Positions 5,074-7,633 of a stretch of 7,633 bases of DNA are shown here, one piece after another. The notes below the pieces were generated by a model. The model made no database searches. It was given only the letters and a program-made list of their open reading frames with translations, and was not told the origin of the DNA. Numbering within the stretch: position 1 is the first letter of the stretch; each line of letters opens with the position of its first letter. Made by a program: the position numbers and the translations under genes. Source of the stretch: Campylobacteraceae bacterium (GTDB lineage Bacteria; Campylobacterota; Campylobacteria; Campylobacterales; Campylobacteraceae); NCBI GenBank assembly GCA_031282125.1, contig JAITEH010000069.1:1-7633 (forward strand), in the 5' to 3' direction.

Positions 5074-6226
5074 TCTCTTCCTTTACCCAGCCGATTCTGC
5101 CGCTTGGAAGCAGTATTTTGACGTAGCCGTCTTTGCGGGCTAATATCTCTATCTCCAAATCTCCGTCGGTGATATGAAAAATGGAAGATTTCTCAGTCGG
5201 CAAAACGCGTATAACGCTGTCTTTAACAACAACGCCTTGGTTGAAAGGGTTATTTGCATAAAAAAGATAGGCGAAAAGCAAGAAAGAGACAATGAGAGCT
5301 ATTTTGTACCGTTTGAAGATAAATATAACGATTCCCAAAATTCCAAGAACGGCAAAAAGTATATCTTTATAGAATTTGAATTTATTCTCTTTTGGATTCA
5401 AATCCGTATGCGTACTCAAATCGTCGCTTTTGATATTTAACGGCACCAAAACAGACTGAAAATCGCCGCTTACGCTATTAAAATATGTAAAATCAATGCT
5501 TTTCATGTAGTTTGGAACGATAATGGTGTATTCGATGGATTGGAGAGACGGACTCTCTTTGTATTCATTGATACTGCCGTTATAGATATTTAACTCTCTT
5601 AAATTGCCGTATGTTGACTCTATCTCAAGCGTTACTACGAGGGATTTATCGTCAAATTTGCTTGTCGCTTCGTTTTTCACCGCAAGACTTCGTGCCGTTA
5701 CGCGCGAAAACTTAGCGTCGCCTTTTATCTGCACTACCTCTATATCCGCGCCTCTTAACGCCGTTTCTTCTATGACAGTATCAGCGCTTATAAGTTCTGT
5801 GACAAACTCTGGAAGTGCTGAGCTTGCATTAAGGGCTTGAAGATAAAAAGTATTTGTGTAGTATTCGCCGTTTTGGTCTTTTTCCCATTGTGAGTTTAGA
5901 TTTAGTATGCGAAACTTATCGGAATTTGCCAAATGCGTCGATATCTTCTCATAATCATCGCGCGTTATGATGGCTTTTAATGTTATTGGGAAAATCTCCC
6001 CCGCGTAAACTCTTGCAGGAGCAGATTCGTATGACAAAAACAGCGATTGCCCGCTGTTGTCGTTACTTTGCGAATCTTCTATATCTTCATTTGATTCAAC
6101 TGCCGTATTTGCATCTTTGCCGATTTGCTGATACTGTTTTATCTGATCTGCCAAATTAAAAGACTGCGCGGCGGCAATATTTATAAAAAATATAAAAAAC
6201 AGGTTGAACCAAAAAAACTTTTTCAT
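5057..6226 (-). CDS. Exported membrane-anchored protein with BatD-like region and C-terminal SH3-like domain
   Basis: A 389-residue envelope protein. Residues 1-20 are a signal peptide ending INIAAA-QS. Residues 40-60 are acidic low-complexity. About 64-285 is a periplasmic beta-rich region; the pattern of an extended strand with APARVYAGEIFPITLKAII resembles the start of BatD/oxygen-tolerance-type Ig-like domains, but the match is only by eye. Two membrane segments at 289-304 and 308-323 are separated by a short basic turn (KRYK), so both ends face the periplasm. Residues 332-385 look like a bacterial SH3 (SH3_3) domain: VVVKDSVIRVLPTEKSS, then GYVKILLPSGRIGWVKEESV, with the GW..E end typical of the fold. 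ATG 6226 has AGGA seven bases upstream and follows purQ by four bases. Bacterial SH3 domains often bind peptidoglycan or peptides; a cell-envelope role is inference. No MoxR or BatA/B genes are nearby. Confidence 0.82.
   Translation of the reverse strand: MKKFFWFNLFFIFFINIAAAQSFNLADQIKQYQQIGKDANTAVESNEDIEDSQSNDNSGQSLFLSYESAPARVYAGEIFPITLKAIITRDDYEKISTHLANSDKFRILNLNSQWEKDQNGEYYTNTFYLQALNASSALPEFVTELISADTVIEETALRGADIEVVQIKGDAKFSRVTARSLAVKNEATSKFDDKSLVVTLEIESTYGNLRELNIYNGSINEYKESPSLQSIEYTIIVPNYMKSIDFTYFNSVSGDFQSVLVPLNIKSDDLSTHTDLNPKENKFKFYKDILFAVLGILGIVIFIFKRYKIALIVSFLLFAYLFYANNPFNQGVVVKDSVIRVLPTEKSSIFHITDGDLEIEILARKDGYVKILLPSGRIGWVKEESVSKN
5079..5083 (-). promoter_or_regulatory. Ribosome binding site selecting the GTG start of plsC
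   Basis: AAGGA with a five-base spacer (AGAGA) before GTG 5073. It lies within the last codons of the upstream SH3-domain gene and supports the 17-base overlap. Confidence 0.6.
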
Positions 6227-6230
6227 AGAT

Positions 6231-6902
6231 TTATCCTATAAATCCACGCAGCATTTTTACGCCGTCATCGCTTCCCAAAATCTTCTCCATAGCGCGCTCG
6301 GGATGAGGCATGAGTCCGAAAATATTTCTGTTTTTGTTGCAGATTCCTGCGATACTCTCCATGGAGCCGTTAGGGTTGTCTTCATTTCCGTTTTCATCAC
6401 AGTAAGTCAAAAGTATTTGGTTGTTTTTTTTAAGCTCTTTCAAGCCAGCTTCATCAATGAAATAATTTCCCTCTCCATGAGCTATCGGAACATTCAAAAT
6501 ATCGCCCGTTTTGAAGTGCTTTAAAAATCTATTGTTGTTGTCAGTAACTTTCAAATGCTGATATTTTGAGATGAAATGGACATTTTTGTTTTTTATCATG
6601 GCTCCTGGCAATAGTTTTAGCTCAAGCAGTATCTGAAAACCGTTGCAAATGCCAAGAACAAGACCGCCATTGCCAGCAAAATCTATAACGTCTTTCATGA
6701 TAGGAGCAAATTTTGCTATCGCCGCGCATCTTAAATAATCTCCGTAGCTAAAACCTCCCGGAAGTACGACAAGGTCGATATCTTTGGGTAGTTTCTCTTC
6801 TTTATGCCAAAGCATGACGACATCTTGACCCAAGAGATTGAACGCATACTGCGTGTCGTTTTCACAGTTTGTCCCAGGATATACGATAATGGCTGCTTTC
6901 AT
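6231..6902 (-). CDS. purQ: Phosphoribosylformylglycinamidine synthase, glutaminase subunit PurQ
   Basis: A 223-residue class I glutamine amidotransferase that supplies ammonia from glutamine to the PurL subunit of FGAM synthase, the fourth step of purine synthesis. Visible motifs: VYPGTNCENDT at 7-17; LPGGFSYGDYLR at 47-58; the nucleophile elbow LGICNGFQ with Cys86; HGEGNYF; and MPHPERAME with the catalytic pair His200 and Glu202. The length is that of the small, separate PurQ used with PurS and small PurL. ATG 6902 overlaps the purS stop as TAATG, so the two subunits are translationally coupled. The PurL gene is not in this window. Confidence 0.97.
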   Translation of the reverse strand: MKAAIIVYPGTNCENDTQYAFNLLGQDVVMLWHKEEKLPKDIDLVVLPGGFSYGDYLRCAAIAKFAPIMKDVIDFAGNGGLVLGICNGFQILLELKLLPGAMIKNKNVHFISKYQHLKVTDNNNRFLKHFKTGDILNVPIAHGEGNYFIDEAGLKELKKNNQILLTYCDENGNEDNPNGSMESIAGICNKNRNIFGLMPHPERAMEKILGSDDGVKMLRGFIG

Positions 6903-7141
6903 TATTTGATTTCAACCTCATAATCTTCTATCACAGTGTTCGCGAGCAGCTCTTCGCACATGAGTTCGGCTCTTTTTTTCGCTTTTTCTTTGTCTGTTTC
7001 GTTCACATGCAAGACTATCTGTTTGCCTATTCTCACGCTCTCGACTTCGCCAAAACCCAAAGATGCGAGCGCATGATGGACTGCTTTGCCCTGCGGGTCA
7101 AGCACTCCTTGTTTTAGTCTGATATTTGCTATAACTTTCAT
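6902..7141 (-). CDS. purS: Phosphoribosylformylglycinamidine synthase subunit PurS
   Basis: A 79-residue cytoplasmic protein that bridges PurQ and small PurL in the FGAM synthase complex. It begins MKVIANIRLKQGVLDPQGKA, the conserved PurS opening with V.LK.GVLDPQG, then HHALASLGFGEVESVRIGKQ and ends in a beta strand (VIEDYEVEIK). The size is standard for the family. It shares one base with purQ (TAATG) and is 54 bases downstream of purC. Confidence 0.95.
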   Translation of the reverse strand: MKVIANIRLKQGVLDPQGKAVHHALASLGFGEVESVRIGKQIVLHVNETDKEKAKKRAELMCEELLANTVIEDYEVEIK

Positions 7142-7170
7142 TTTTTAACTCTTTTTAGTTTTTATAAATC

Positions 7171-7187
7171 AGGCTTTGAAAAAGCCT
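7171..7187. repeat. Perfect inverted repeat between purC and purS
   Basis: AGGCTTT and AAAGCCT are separated by three bases (GAA on the + strand), in the purC-purS gap. On the transcribed strand the T-run lies before the hairpin, and GATTTATAAAAAC follows it, so it is not a standard terminator for purC. It might act as an mRNA processing or stabilising structure. Confidence 0.5.
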
Positions 7188-7195
7188 AAAAAAAT

Positions 7196-7633
7196 TTAAT
7201 CTTGCAAAATTCTTTTTAAGACCTCTTCATAAGCTACTTTTACTTCGCCTATGCCTTGTCTAAATCTATCTTTGTCAAGCTTTTCATTTGTTTTTACATC
7301 CCAAAAGCGGCAGCTATCTGGGCTTATCTCGTCGGCTAAAAGGATATTGCCCTCTTTATCAACGCCAAACTCTACTTTAAAATCCACAAGTTTTAACTCT
7401 CTTTTCGCAAAAAACGGCTTTAAAATATCATTTATTTTTGTTCCAAGCTCTCTTAATTTTTGTAAATCGGCTCTGTTTTTCACGATATTTAGTATCAAGC
7501 AGTGTTCGTCATTCACAAGCGGGTCGCCAAGCGCGTCGTCTTTGTAGTAAAACTCGACCAATGTGAATGGCAAAACTGTGCCCTCTTTTATGCCAAGTCT
7601 CTTCGTCAAAGAGCCTGTAGCGATATTTCTCAC
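7196..7633 (-). CDS. purC: SAICAR synthetase PurC, C-terminal part (5' end outside the window)
   Basis: The last 145 codons of phosphoribosylaminoimidazole-succinocarboxamide synthase, which joins aspartate to CAIR using ATP in purine synthesis. The first visible residues, [18 protein letters not shown], are an internal conserved segment, so the initial GTG is a codon within the gene and not a start; roughly 90 residues are missing when compared with the usual 235-240. Conserved blocks visible are LVDFKVEFG and [15 protein letters not shown], which contribute to nucleotide and substrate binding. It heads the purC-purS-purQ series. The end is TAA at 7198-7196. Confidence 0.96.
   Translation of the reverse strand: MRNIATGSLTKRLGIKEGTVLPFTLVEFYYKDDALGDPLVNDEHCLILNIVKNRADLQKLRELGTKINDILKPFFAKRELKLVDFKVEFGVDKEGNILLADEISPDSCRFWDVKTNEKLDKDRFRQGIGEVKVAYEEVLKRILQD

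Noticed and set aside
7171..7195. Intrinsic terminator after purC
   Set aside because: On the coding strand the Ts come before the stem and not after it; on the other strand As follow the stem.

Overview
The window comes from the chromosome of an epsilonproteobacterium (phylum Campylobacterota), probably a Sulfurimonas-like or related free-living sulfur-oxidiser type. I judge this from the gene content and order (purC-purS-purQ, a BatD/SH3-type envelope protein, plsC, then rpmH-rnpA-yidD-yidC-jag-mnmE), the moderate-to-low G+C, and a YidD of the long form carrying GGIDYP that I associate with this group. The species cannot be fixed by eye. Every gene supported here lies on the minus strand, so transcription runs from high to low coordinates. 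No gap between genes exceeds about 60 bases, and I see no tRNA, rRNA, CRISPR array or insertion sequence.

Block 1 (7633 down to about 4390). The 3' part of purC, then purS and purQ, give one purine-synthesis enzyme and two subunits of FGAM synthase; the large subunit PurL is not in the window. They are followed with almost no spacing by an exported, membrane-anchored protein (periplasmic BatD-like part, two membrane segments, C-terminal SH3-like domain) and by the acyltransferase plsC. Tight spacing suggests co-transcription.

Block 2 (4390 to 3371). A low-G+C gene for an unrecognised protein of about 322 residues and roughly nine membrane segments sits between plsC and rpmH. A good sigma-70-like promoter candidate lies just before it. 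It looks like an accessory insertion upstream of a housekeeping operon.

Block 3 (3313 to the left edge). This is the classical operon of ribosomal protein L34, RNase P protein, YidD, YidC, Jag/KhpB and MnmE, linking ribosome and tRNA maturation to membrane-protein insertion. Four of its five junctions are 4-base overlaps. Two are ordinary ATGA. The other two (rpmH/rnpA and jag/mnmE) read ATAG, and in both the downstream gene has no ATG, GTG or TTG that could give a full-length protein. The start that best fits family length is ATA, lying inside the upstream TAG stop. At jag/mnmE the ATA has a well-spaced AGGA, and a long hairpin begins about 20 bases downstream. This possible AUA initiation by termination-reinitiation, seen twice in one operon, is the most interesting signal in the window. 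A conventional annotation would miss the mnmE start and truncate RnpA.
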